Of a stretch of DNA of 64,000 nt, positions 38,991 to 46,697 are shown piece by piece. Position numbers and translations under genes: made by a program. Under the pieces are notes generated by a model. That model was not told the DNA's origin. It did no database searches and saw nothing but the letters and a program-made list of their open reading frames with translations. The stretch is from Planctomycetota bacterium. Lineage in GTDB: Bacteria > Planctomycetota > Phycisphaerae > Phycisphaerales > SM1A02. The DNA lies in NCBI GenBank assembly GCA_003671075.1, contig QWPT01000010.1, positions 1 through 64,000 of the forward strand. Reading direction: 5' to 3'. Numbering within the stretch: the first letter of the stretch is position 1; each line of letters begins with the position of its first letter.

Positions 38991-39925
38991 TGCGATTCTC
39001 CTGAAATCCGCAGTGGCTGAGGCGAGGCCAGCTCGTGCATCGCGTCGCGATCGATGCTATCGGGCGGAGTGCCAAGGCCAAGCAGGCTGATCGAGTCGCG
39101 CTCAACGATCTCGCGCAGTGCTGATCGGGCGATGTGCGGAAGTGAAGTCATTGCCATCATCGCGTTCACGCTGTAGAGGGCCTCGATGGCGCGAGCTGGG
39201 GTATCAAAGGGGAAGCCCGACGCAAAGAGAACCTTGTGTTCGACGGCGAAATCGCGGCAGGCCTGCAGGGTTTGCAGCAATTCCCATGGCCTCGCCGCAA
39301 CGCCCGCAGTGGTCGCGAACACGCGGTCGTGCTTGGCCAGCAAGGTGACGGTTTCCGCATGAAACGGAGCGGCGAAACCAGCGATGACCAGGGAGAGCCG
39401 TGGGAAGGTGCGGGCAACTTCATCGAGCAGGTAAGGGCGCGAGAACTCAAGCCGCGCCGAAGCTGCCTGCGGACCGCTCCAGCCGAGCAGCACGGGGAGC
39501 TGCTGTGCCTCGGCGCGGTCGAAGATGCGCATGGCGCGGGTATCGGTCGGGTTGAATCCCTGCAGCGCTGGATCCATCCAAATGGCACAGAAGCCGTCCT
39601 TGCGTGCTGATTCGACGCGCGCCGATTGGAGGAGCGCCGACGCGCCGGCGGCCAGCGGGTCGATCGCGCGGGCGAGGAAGAGTCGGCCGTTGGACTCCTT
39701 GGCCGCAGCCAGCATCTGCGCTTCGGAAATTGATCCGCGGACGAGGGAACTCTCGAATCCACACAGTAGGCCGGCGTCGACCGCACGCCGAGCCGACATC
39801 AGCGCCTCGGGACCCGCGTCGGGCCGCAGCCAACGGCCAGCACCAACTCGGCGAACTGCTGCGGCCAGCTCGTTACCGAGCTCTTCGGTCCGGGTCCAAC
39901 TGCGCATATCGAGGTCAACGATCAT
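38987..39925 (-). CDS. Amidohydrolase-superfamily (TIM-barrel) protein
   Basis: 312 residues resembling the amidohydrolase-2 group (metal-dependent TIM barrels). Recognisable parts: LVIAGFAAPFHAETVTLLAKHDRVFATTAGV and VLFASGFPFDTPARAIEAL, where ACMSD-like enzymes have H and D metal ligands. The usual N-terminal HxH is absent (start is IVDLDMRSW), so catalysis is doubtful. Start ATG at 39925, 8 nt from a TACATT box. Coupled to the lipoprotein gene. Confidence 0.7.
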   Translation of the reverse strand: MIVDLDMRSWTRTEELGNELAAAVRRVGAGRWLRPDAGPEALMSARRAVDAGLLCGFESSLVRGSISEAQMLAAAKESNGRLFLARAIDPLAAGASALLQSARVESARKDGFCAIWMDPALQGFNPTDTRAMRIFDRAEAQQLPVLLGWSGPQAASARLEFSRPYLLDEVARTFPRLSLVIAGFAAPFHAETVTLLAKHDRVFATTAGVAARPWELLQTLQACRDFAVEHKVLFASGFPFDTPARAIEALYSVNAMMAMTSLPHIARSALREIVERDSISLLGLGTPPDSIDRDAMHELASPQPLRISGESQ

Positions 39926-39933
39926 CGAGTCCG

Positions 39934-39939
39934 AATGTA
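39934..39939 (-). promoter_or_regulatory. -10 box of amidohydrolase-like gene
   Basis: Minus strand TACATT, 8 nt before the ATG at 39925. Divergent and 30 bp from the ubiE -10 box. Confidence 0.35.
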
Positions 39940-39968
39940 CCCGAGCGGGGGTTGCGCGGGTGGCACCC

Positions 39969-39974
39969 TATACT
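39969..39974 (+). promoter_or_regulatory. -10 box of ubiE/menG
   Basis: TATACT, 7 nt before the ATG at 39982. No Shine-Dalgarno; leaderless transcript likely. No clear -35 box. Confidence 0.45.
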
Positions 39975-39981
39975 CACCGCC

Positions 39982-40740
39982 ATGTCGAAAGCCGTTTGGG
40001 AACAGAACGAACTTGTGAACGATCCGCATCAGCGCGCCGACAAGGCCCAGAAGGTGCAGGCGATGTTCTCGTCGATCGCGGGCGCGTACGACCTGAACAA
40101 TCGGTTGCACTCATTCGGGCTCGACCAGGCCTGGCGGCGCGCGGCGGTGCGCATTGCCAAGGTTGGTCCGCGGGATGATGTGGTCGATATCGCGTGCGGA
40201 ACCGGCGACCTCACCGAGCTCTTCGCAAAGAGCCCAGCGCGCACTGTGCTTGGTCTCGATTTCACGCCGCCGATGCTGGATATTGCGCGGCAGAAGAGCG
40301 GCCGCCGCAAGCACGCCCACGCGGTTCCCCGTTACGAACACGGCGATGCGACGGCGCTCGCGTTGGCCGATGGGAGCGCCGATGTTGTGTCGATTGCGTT
40401 TGGTCTGCGCAATGTCGGCGACCCGCTGCGCGCCTTGCGAGAGTTCCGTCGAGTTCTGCGTCCGGGCGGTCGTTTGGTGGTTCTTGAGTTTGACGAGCCG
40501 GCCAATCCGCTGATTCGAGCGATGAATCGGTTCTATACCCATCGCATCATGCCGTGGACCGCGTCGCTTATCGCGCGCGACAGCTCAGGCGCGTATCGCT
40601 ACTTACCGCGGTCGGTGGAGACTTTCCTAGACCGTGATCGGCTACGAACAGCCATGCTTGAGTGTGGATTTGTGCATGTCGAGCAGATTCCACTGACCTT
40701 CGGAACATGTGTCGCAAGTTGCGCGACAGTGGCGCGCTGA
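39982..40740 (+). CDS. ubiE: Demethylmenaquinone/ubiquinone C-methyltransferase
   Basis: 252 residues, SAM-dependent methyltransferase of quinone synthesis. Family marks: VQAMFSSIAGAYDLNNRLHSFGLDQAWRR near the N-terminus, SAM motif VVDIACGTGDLTELF, and VSIAFGLRNVGDPLRALREFRRVLRPGGRLVVLEF. In most planctomycetes menaquinone is expected, so MenG is the likelier biological name (inference). Monocistronic by layout. Confidence 0.95.
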   Translation: MSKAVWEQNELVNDPHQRADKAQKVQAMFSSIAGAYDLNNRLHSFGLDQAWRRAAVRIAKVGPRDDVVDIACGTGDLTELFAKSPARTVLGLDFTPPMLDIARQKSGRRKHAHAVPRYEHGDATALALADGSADVVSIAFGLRNVGDPLRALREFRRVLRPGGRLVVLEFDEPANPLIRAMNRFYTHRIMPWTASLIARDSSGAYRYLPRSVETFLDRDRLRTAMLECGFVHVEQIPLTFGTCVASCATVAR

Positions 40741-40876
40741 CAGGCGCGACTTGCGCGTAACGCCGACCGAAAACCGACGAATTGATTGATTCCTAAGCGC
40801 GCGCGAGCATCATCGAAAATGCGGCCGCTCGTTGGACTTGTCCTTGCGGTTCGATAGCGAGCCGCACCCGAACAGG

Positions 40877-40943
40877 CCGGAGGATCCGGTCCAAATTCAA
40901 GACGCGAACGGGTTGAAGAGGATTCTTCAATTCGATCCGAATT
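40877..40943. promoter_or_regulatory. Cluster of three perfect dyads upstream of B12-domain gene
   Basis: Dyads: ccgga-gga-tccgg (40877-40889), ttgaaga-ggat-tcttcaa (40913-40930) and aattcg-atc-cgaatt (40929-40943). All lie within 80 bp of the start codon at 40956. They could be operator sites or a structured leader. Confidence 0.45.
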
Positions 40944-40955
40944 TGGAGTAAGGCC

Positions 40956-41711
40956 ATGCCTCAGGCCCATCACGGAAACGACGGTTTTTCAAAGCGTCAT
41001 TCGCCACAATCTCGGCGAGCCCCAACCAACCAACCCGATTTGCCGCGCTTCGTCGAGCGGCTTGTTTCTGGCGACCGCATCGGTTGCCGCGATCACCTGC
41101 GCGAGTACATCGCGCAGGGCAACGACTCGTTGGCGGCGTTGCGTGAGCTGGCCTGGCCGGCGTGCGCGAGCATCGACGAACTTTCGCGCAAGGATCAGAT
41201 CGCCCCAGTTCACGAACACGGCGCGCTGGTTTTGCTGGCGCAGTTGGTCCAGCGCCTGGAATGCGGGCTGACCAAGCACCCCGCCCGTTGCCGGCAAGTG
41301 CTGGTGACCAGCGGCCGTTCGCGCAGCGAGGAGCTCGCAGCTGAAATCTTTGCCGGGATCGCCGAAGCCGATGGTTTCGATGTGCTGTTCCTCGGCGGGG
41401 GCGTCGAATCGGACGACCTGTTTGCCGAGATCGGCCGTCGGACGCCTGACTTTGTGGTCAGCTTCGCCGCGGCCGGTCCCGATGCTCCGCGCCTGCGCCG
41501 GCTCCTCGACGCCGTCCGCTCCCAGGATCCTGTTCCTGGCCTTCGCATCGGCGTCGGCGGCGGGGTCTTTGGAAGGGTTCCCGGTCTCGCAGACGAGATC
41601 GGCGCACACTTCTCGGCGGATTCGCCCTTCGAAATGCTTGAGGAACTGCGCCTGATCGCGCTGAGTCCGCGCGCGGTCGAGCAGCGGGTTCGTCGTTCGC
41701 GAGCAGCCTGA
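40956..41711 (+). CDS. B12-binding-domain protein lacking the cobalamin histidine
   Basis: 251 residues. A helical cap (about 28-105, like the B12-binding-2 domain, with VHEHGALVLLAQLVQRL) precedes a Rossmann-like B12-binding domain (about 108-240: VLVTSGRSRSEELAAEIFAGIAEADGFDVLFLGGGV). Where cobalamin proteins have DxHxxG, this one reads SGRSRSEE, so the axial His ligand is missing. No DNA-binding or output domain is present. It may be a sensor or adaptor. It lies 254 bp upstream of an ECF sigma gene. Start ATG with GGAGTAAGG upstream. Confidence 0.75.
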   Translation: MPQAHHGNDGFSKRHSPQSRRAPTNQPDLPRFVERLVSGDRIGCRDHLREYIAQGNDSLAALRELAWPACASIDELSRKDQIAPVHEHGALVLLAQLVQRLECGLTKHPARCRQVLVTSGRSRSEELAAEIFAGIAEADGFDVLFLGGGVESDDLFAEIGRRTPDFVVSFAAAGPDAPRLRRLLDAVRSQDPVPGLRIGVGGGVFGRVPGLADEIGAHFSADSPFEMLEELRLIALSPRAVEQRVRRSRAA

Positions 41712-41890
41712 ATCGTGGTCCTGTCACCATGCGCATGCCCGATGGCCCGCGACGAGAGTCGCGTGGCTCTCGGGCGTGCGGGTGTTGGCTGGGTCGAGGT
41801 CTGCGGGAAATGGGGCAATCGACGAGCGCGGGTGGCGTTGGCCTCTTGCTTCGAGCAACTCTCGGAGTTTCTCAGGATCAACAAAAAATC

Positions 41891-41919
41891 GGAACGACCG
41901 GGTTTCAAGCCCGTACACT
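41891..41919 (+). promoter_or_regulatory. Candidate promoter of ECF sigma gene
   Basis: GGAACG (41891-41896), 17 bp, TACACT (41914-41919). GGAAC is a classic ECF -35 element and TACACT a sigma-70-like -10, so both autoregulation and housekeeping transcription are possible. Confidence 0.4.
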
Positions 41920-41965
41920 CAACCGCCTCACCGCGGAAGTGGGGCGTTTCGACGGAGTTACTGCC

Positions 41966-42547
41966 ATGCTTGACCCGCAAACCGAACGAAAAACCATTCA
42001 GCGAGCGCGCCGCGGCGACCGCGAGGCTATCGCTGAATTGATCCGCGCCTACCAGCGCCCGCTCGAGGCCTTTCTGTTTCGTCTCTGTGGAAAGAGCGAC
42101 CTGGCCGAGGACATCTCTCAAGAGGCGTTCGTGCGCGTCATTCGGTCACTCGACCGTTTCGACGAGCGGTTTCGTTTCTCGACTTGGCTCTTCACCATCG
42201 GCAAGCGCTTGTTGGTGAATCATCAGCAGAAGATGCGGCCGACTGCGGACAGCGATTTCATCGAGTACCGCGCCAGCGATGCACGGACTCCCGCGACCGA
42301 GACGATCGAGATTGAGCGAACGCAGCAAGTCTCGAAGATGGTGGAGATCGCAATCGAATCGCTGGTCAGTCCACAGCGCGAGATCGTTCTGCTCTTTCAT
42401 CAGCAGGGATGGTCGGTGCAGCAGATCTCAACCGAATTGTCGATGCCGGAGGGGACGGTCAAGAGCCATCTCTTCCGCGCTCGTCGACGCATGCTCGACG
42501 CCATCGAGCGAACCGGCGTTCGCAATCCCGAGGATGTGTTGCGATGA
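41966..42547 (+). CDS. ECF-family RNA polymerase sigma factor
   Basis: 193 residues. Region 2: YQRPLEAFLFRLCGKSDLAEDISQEAFVRVIRSLDRFDERFRFSTWLFTI. Region 4: LVSPQREIVLLFHQQGWSVQQISTELSMPEGTVKSHLFRARRRML. Close to the RpoE/SigW type. The ATG at 41966 has GGAG 9 nt upstream; the longer frame to 41729 reads unlike a sigma factor. The stop overlaps the next gene by 4 bp, typical of sigma/anti-sigma pairs. Confidence 0.93.
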   Translation: MLDPQTERKTIQRARRGDREAIAELIRAYQRPLEAFLFRLCGKSDLAEDISQEAFVRVIRSLDRFDERFRFSTWLFTIGKRLLVNHQQKMRPTADSDFIEYRASDARTPATETIEIERTQQVSKMVEIAIESLVSPQREIVLLFHQQGWSVQQISTELSMPEGTVKSHLFRARRRMLDAIERTGVRNPEDVLR

Positions 42548-43044
42548 CATGGCGCAACGATTCGCGCTCGAACAACGACGCTGGCCGCGATGATGCGGCC
42601 GGTCGAAATGGGTTCTCCCATCGCGCGGAGCGTTTGCTTGTCCGCGTCCTGCTTTCGTTGCGCCGCGAGGCTCGACATTCTTCCGATCGCGCGCTCGACG
42701 CGCAGCGTGCCGAAGATCTCGCCGATGTCATCCTCTCTGACTTTCCGCGCCGAGTGATTCCCTTCGGAATCGCGGCGTTGGCGCTGATCACGCTGGTCTG
42801 CTCCATGCCGCTGCTTCGCGATGCGATGGTTGGCGTGAGCGATGGTTCCGCGGCCGTGGTGCCGGTGGCCAATGTGGTCGAGTCAAGCCTGCGCAATCAC
42901 GGCGCGGCGATGAGCGATGGGATCGAAACCATTCGCGCCGTCGTTTCGCCGTTCGCTGGTGAGTCTGCGGCCGAGTCTGCCAACGACGAAGTTGAGAAAG
43001 TGGTTCCGCCATCGGTTGCTGCTGCTCCATTCAAGAAGTCCTGA
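42544..43044 (+). CDS. Putative anti-sigma factor (membrane protein)
   Basis: 166 residues: a charged cytoplasmic N-terminus (about 1-75), one membrane helix (about 78-95, FGIAALALITLVCSMPL), and a periplasmic Ser/Ala/Val-rich part. No ZAS zinc motif (HxxxCxxC) is present. The role is inferred from its 4-bp overlap with the ECF sigma gene and its single-pass topology. Confidence 0.65.
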   Translation: MTWRNDSRSNNDAGRDDAAGRNGFSHRAERLLVRVLLSLRREARHSSDRALDAQRAEDLADVILSDFPRRVIPFGIAALALITLVCSMPLLRDAMVGVSDGSAAVVPVANVVESSLRNHGAAMSDGIETIRAVVSPFAGESAAESANDEVEKVVPPSVAAAPFKKS

Positions 43045-43053
43045 GGTCTATTG

Positions 43054-44745
43054 ATGCGCGCGTTGATCCTGCGACTCAGCGCCGCTTCCCTCGCCTTGAT
43101 CGAATTGATCGCGCTGCTTTCAATCGGAACACTCGCGCGCGCTGACAACGCTGGATTCGCGCTTGCGCCCAAAGGCGCGGTCTTTGCCGTCGATGCGCGC
43201 GGCGTTGCTGATCTGCTCGAGGGCGACCGCGGCGCGCTCGTGCGCCCTGTCCTCGAGGCCTTCGCTGGTCCTGATGCGCTGGCGACCTTTGATTTGCTCG
43301 CCAAACGCGCGAACGCCCCTGGCGAGCGGCTCGCGAACGAGGTGTTCGGTGGACGCGTTGCGTTCCTGCTTCCGGCCGCAGCGGAAAGTTCGGCGTGGCT
43401 TCTTGGGTTTGAAAGCGACGACCAGCGTTGCCAACACCTTCTGCTTATGTTGAGCGCGAAACTGACCGCGCCGGGTAGGTATGACAGTGCGAGCGAGCAT
43501 CTGGCGCTGCGCCGAGTCGGTGGCTGGCTGCTCATCGCTCCTTCAAGCGCAGAAGGGCGCGCGTTGATCGATGCGTCGGCGCTGCGTGTTCCGGCGGAGG
43601 ATGCCAGCGAATCGCTCATCGGCGAACCACTCATGCAGGACTTGCTCGCCAGCGACGCATCGGTGCGGATCTTCATGCGCCATCGCGCGCCACTGGGCGG
43701 CGCAACCACCATCGCATTGCGCGGCAAAAAGCGCGGACTTCACGCCGAGATCGGTGGAAGTTACGACGCTCCTCCCCTCGGGCTCTCCCCTGGTCGTCAT
43801 GAACTCGATGCGCATCTGGTCCGCGCTTTCGAGGATCGCGCGGTGCTCGTGGTCTCGAATCCCGCGAACGGGATTCCTGGCCGAGGCGATGCGTTCTGGG
43901 TGGCCTTGCTGCCCGAGCTGGTTCCGCCGCCGGCAATGCGCGCGAATCTATCGGGAGAACGCGTGTTTCTTGTGGGCATGTCCAACGATTGCGACATGCC
44001 AGCGCTCGCGTGCGCGTGGCGTATCGAGGACGTCGAACAAGCTGAAGTCGATCAGGATCACTTCATGCGTGGCGTGTCCTGCGCGATCGGTCGAAGCGTC
44101 GAGCAGGGCAAGGTTTTACCGCCAAGCGGCGCTCCTCCGCGAGGACCGACCGTCGCGCAATCCACCAACGATCGGCATCCTGTTGCTCGTGATGTCGAGC
44201 CGGCTCATACGCATGAGTCCGATGCGGCGATGACGACGCGAAGTTGCGCGGAGCTTGGTCCGTTCGCCGACCGCTATCTCGGAACGCCCTTTAAACTCGG
44301 CCAATGGCAACTTTGCTGGAAGACGGTGGCAACGCCGTGCGGCGGCTGGCAGGTCTACTCCAGCGACCCGAATTGGTTGGCGAGCGTGGCTGAACGGCTG
44401 ACGGTTTCGTCGTGCAGCGACGACGTACGGATCGGCGCGGGCGGCATTGGCTTCTGCGACGGTCCGCGTGCCGCAACGCTTCTCCGCCGTTGGCAACCAC
44501 TGGCGGTTCCTGGTGGTCGTGACCGAGTCTCCAGCGGACTGGCAGCGGTGTCCCAGATGTTGGAGCGGATGGGCCGGATGCGATTTCGCTACGAACTCAG
44601 CGGCCCGAGACAAATCCGCGCCATCATCGACATCGAGCCACTTGGTCGTTTGTCTGAGACGCCGGGGAAAAAATTGGCAGCTCCAGTTGGTGACGCGCCT
44701 CTGGGTTCATCAAGCCAACCATCCCCAAAGGGCGCGCCGCGCTAA
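43054..44745 (+). CDS. Secreted hypothetical protein in sigma operon
   Basis: 563 residues. Signal peptide (about 1-30, ending near ARA-DNA). The mature part is mixed alpha/beta (FALAPKGAVFAVDARGVADLLEGD near the start), with several Cys in the C-terminal third and a Pro/Ser/Lys tail. I see no known catalytic motif; its layout loosely resembles DUF3352-type secreted proteins. It lies 9 bp after the anti-sigma gene and 7 bp before tilS, so it may be an envelope sensor or target of the sigma factor. ATG at 43054 preferred to TTG at 43051. Confidence 0.7.
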   Translation: MRALILRLSAASLALIELIALLSIGTLARADNAGFALAPKGAVFAVDARGVADLLEGDRGALVRPVLEAFAGPDALATFDLLAKRANAPGERLANEVFGGRVAFLLPAAAESSAWLLGFESDDQRCQHLLLMLSAKLTAPGRYDSASEHLALRRVGGWLLIAPSSAEGRALIDASALRVPAEDASESLIGEPLMQDLLASDASVRIFMRHRAPLGGATTIALRGKKRGLHAEIGGSYDAPPLGLSPGRHELDAHLVRAFEDRAVLVVSNPANGIPGRGDAFWVALLPELVPPPAMRANLSGERVFLVGMSNDCDMPALACAWRIEDVEQAEVDQDHFMRGVSCAIGRSVEQGKVLPPSGAPPRGPTVAQSTNDRHPVARDVEPAHTHESDAAMTTRSCAELGPFADRYLGTPFKLGQWQLCWKTVATPCGGWQVYSSDPNWLASVAERLTVSSCSDDVRIGAGGIGFCDGPRAATLLRRWQPLAVPGGRDRVSSGLAAVSQMLERMGRMRFRYELSGPRQIRAIIDIEPLGRLSETPGKKLAAPVGDAPLGSSSQPSPKGAPR

Positions 44746-44752
44746 GCGCTGC

Positions 44753-45790
44753 ATGCCATTGTCGACGCACACCGATCTTCCAATCAAGCCGTTGCGGGCC
44801 GAGTTGTTGCTGCGCGCGTCACGCCATAGGCTCGCGGCCGTTCTCGCCCGCGGTTTGCAGCAAGCGGAGGTTCCCCATGACGCGCCCGTTGTGCTCAGCG
44901 TGAGCGGCGGCGGTGACTCGATGGCGATGCTCGTGCTTATGGCGGCGCTGCGCGATCGCACCGAGGGCGGGTTGGCGAGTATGGCGGTGGTTGCGATTGA
45001 CCACGCAATTCGGGCGGAAAACGCAGAGGAAGCCCGTCAGGCGGTTGCGCTTGCTCGGCATTTGGGCGTGCTTGCTGCGGAGGTTCGCCGCGTCGAGGTC
45101 GCGCGCAGCGGAAATACGCTTGATGCTGCGCGAAACGCGCGACTTGCTGCGGTCCGCGACTTCGCGGCCTCGTGCAACGCAACCCATGTGCTGCTCGCTC
45201 ATCAGGCCGACGATCGTGCGGAAGGACTGCTTCTTGCGCTCGGGCGCGGCGCTGGAATCAACGCGGCGGCAAGCCTGTTGCCTGCTCGCGCGCTGAGCGA
45301 AGGACCAGGTGCGGGGCTCGTTCTCTGCCGTCCGTTGCTCGCGGCGCGACGGGAGGAACTGCGTGCGTTTCTGCGCGAAATGGATGTTTCTTGGCGCGAC
45401 GATCCGTCCAATGCGATGCGCGCGCGCGGTTCGATGCGAGAGGATCCGTCGATAGCCGCGTTGGTTGATGGAATTGCAACGGGCGCCGGAGACTTTCTGG
45501 AGGAAGCCGCTCAACTGCTCGCTTTGCGCGAGGATTTGCTCGATCAGGCGCTTCCACAGGGAGCAGTGGCGATTGCGCGTGCACGCTTCGACGCGTTGCC
45601 TCGGGCCCTACATGCACAGGCATTGATTCGGTTGGTCCGTCACGCGGGTTCGAGCGCAAGCAGGGTGACCATCGACGCGGCGGTTGCTTCAATGACAAGC
45701 TCCGATCGCACGCCGCGGCAGTATGGTTGTCAGTCGGGAGTTGTGCTCATGGTCGATGCGCGCGAAGTACGCGCGCTTACTTCTCGTTGA
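44753..45790 (+). CDS. tilS: tRNA(Ile)-lysidine synthase
   Basis: Modifies C34 of tRNA-Ile(CAU) to lysidine. 345 residues. PP-loop SVSGGGDSMAML (about 44-55), ATP-binding AIDHAIRAENAEEAR, LAHQADDRAEGLLLALGRG, and RPLLAARREELRAFL. Shorter than E. coli TilS (432), with a reduced C-terminal domain. Start ATG at 44753. Its last 14 bp overlap the opposing membrane-thioredoxin gene. Confidence 0.93.
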   Translation: MPLSTHTDLPIKPLRAELLLRASRHRLAAVLARGLQQAEVPHDAPVVLSVSGGGDSMAMLVLMAALRDRTEGGLASMAVVAIDHAIRAENAEEARQAVALARHLGVLAAEVRRVEVARSGNTLDAARNARLAAVRDFAASCNATHVLLAHQADDRAEGLLLALGRGAGINAAASLLPARALSEGPGAGLVLCRPLLAARREELRAFLREMDVSWRDDPSNAMRARGSMREDPSIAALVDGIATGAGDFLEEAAQLLALREDLLDQALPQGAVAIARARFDALPRALHAQALIRLVRHAGSSASRVTIDAAVASMTSSDRTPRQYGCQSGVVLMVDAREVRALTSR

Positions 45791-46694
45791 CGCAGTCGCC
45801 GCCGAACCGATCGGCAACGCAGGTAATCACGCCCTGCTCAACCTTCACCGTCATCGGCGGTGTGACGAGCCAAAGCGGTCCAGGTGGAAGTGTGTCGAAC
45901 ACGCACTGAGGACAATCGATCGGGCCGAGATCTTCCTGGCTGATGATGATGGCATCCTTGACCGGTGGTACCTCGATGGCGAACACCATTTCAAGCCTCG
46001 GCGCCGAGAAATCAGACTCGAAGATGGTGTGGCAGGCGTCGCAGAACGGATTGTAAAAAACAATGAATGCGGTCTGGTTGCCGATGCGCTCCACCACGGT
46101 CGGAAGGTAGGTGCCGAGGGGCGATTCAGACATGCGCTTGCCGATGTACCCCTTCATATCAAGGTCAATCGACATGGCGTGCGCCTTGGCTTCGGCCGCG
46201 CTGATCGTGTGGTCTGAGCGAAAGTCAGCGCGAGCGGAGAGGTGCGAGGCCGCGGTTCCTGCAGCGATCGCCGCAAGCGCTGACCATGCGGGCGAAAGTC
46301 CGCGGCGCGCATCGGCCCGACGAGGTTGCGCAGGAAGCTTGGCTGCGAGCACGATCGTTCCGATGGAAAACAGCATCGCCATTGCGGGCGCAACGACGGC
46401 GCCTTGACGAAGTCCCGCCGAAACACTGGCCAACGCAATGAATGCGAGCGTGACCCCGCCGGCCATGCTGACAATGCGCGTTCCCGCGGCGGCAATTCCC
46501 GCAGCGAGCGCAAACTCAAGAGCGACGATGAGGCGCGCCGAAACCTCCATCTCGAAGCCGAACAGGAATGCAAGCAATTGGCGCATTGGTTCGGGAGTCG
46601 ATTCAGGACCCGCCCACAGTTGGTATCCGCCGCACGCGCCATAAATCAGCGCGACAAGTAGGCAGAGAGATCGAGGAGCAGTGACTCGTTTCAT
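45777..46694 (-). CDS. MauE/DoxX-like membrane protein with four-cysteine thioredoxin-like module
   Basis: 305 residues. Four hydrophobic segments in the N-terminal half (about 8-160), similar to MauE/DoxX-type proteins, then a thioredoxin-like module with CDAC in FIVFYNPFCDACHTIF and a second pair DCPQC about 45 residues later. The same module occurs twice in the neighbour upstream. Probably a membrane-tethered thiol-disulfide protein. Its ATG is 3 bp after the neighbour's stop. Confidence 0.75.
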   Translation of the reverse strand: MKRVTAPRSLCLLVALIYGACGGYQLWAGPESTPEPMRQLLAFLFGFEMEVSARLIVALEFALAAGIAAAGTRIVSMAGGVTLAFIALASVSAGLRQGAVVAPAMAMLFSIGTIVLAAKLPAQPRRADARRGLSPAWSALAAIAAGTAASHLSARADFRSDHTISAAEAKAHAMSIDLDMKGYIGKRMSESPLGTYLPTVVERIGNQTAFIVFYNPFCDACHTIFESDFSAPRLEMVFAIEVPPVKDAIIISQEDLGPIDCPQCVFDTLPPGPLWLVTPPMTVKVEQGVITCVADRFGGDCVNEK

Positions 46695-46697
46695 GCT

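Noticed and set aside
41729-41965. N-terminal extension of the ECF sigma factor
   Set aside because: Reads as Gly/Arg-rich sequence unlike sigma factors and would include the promoter candidate.
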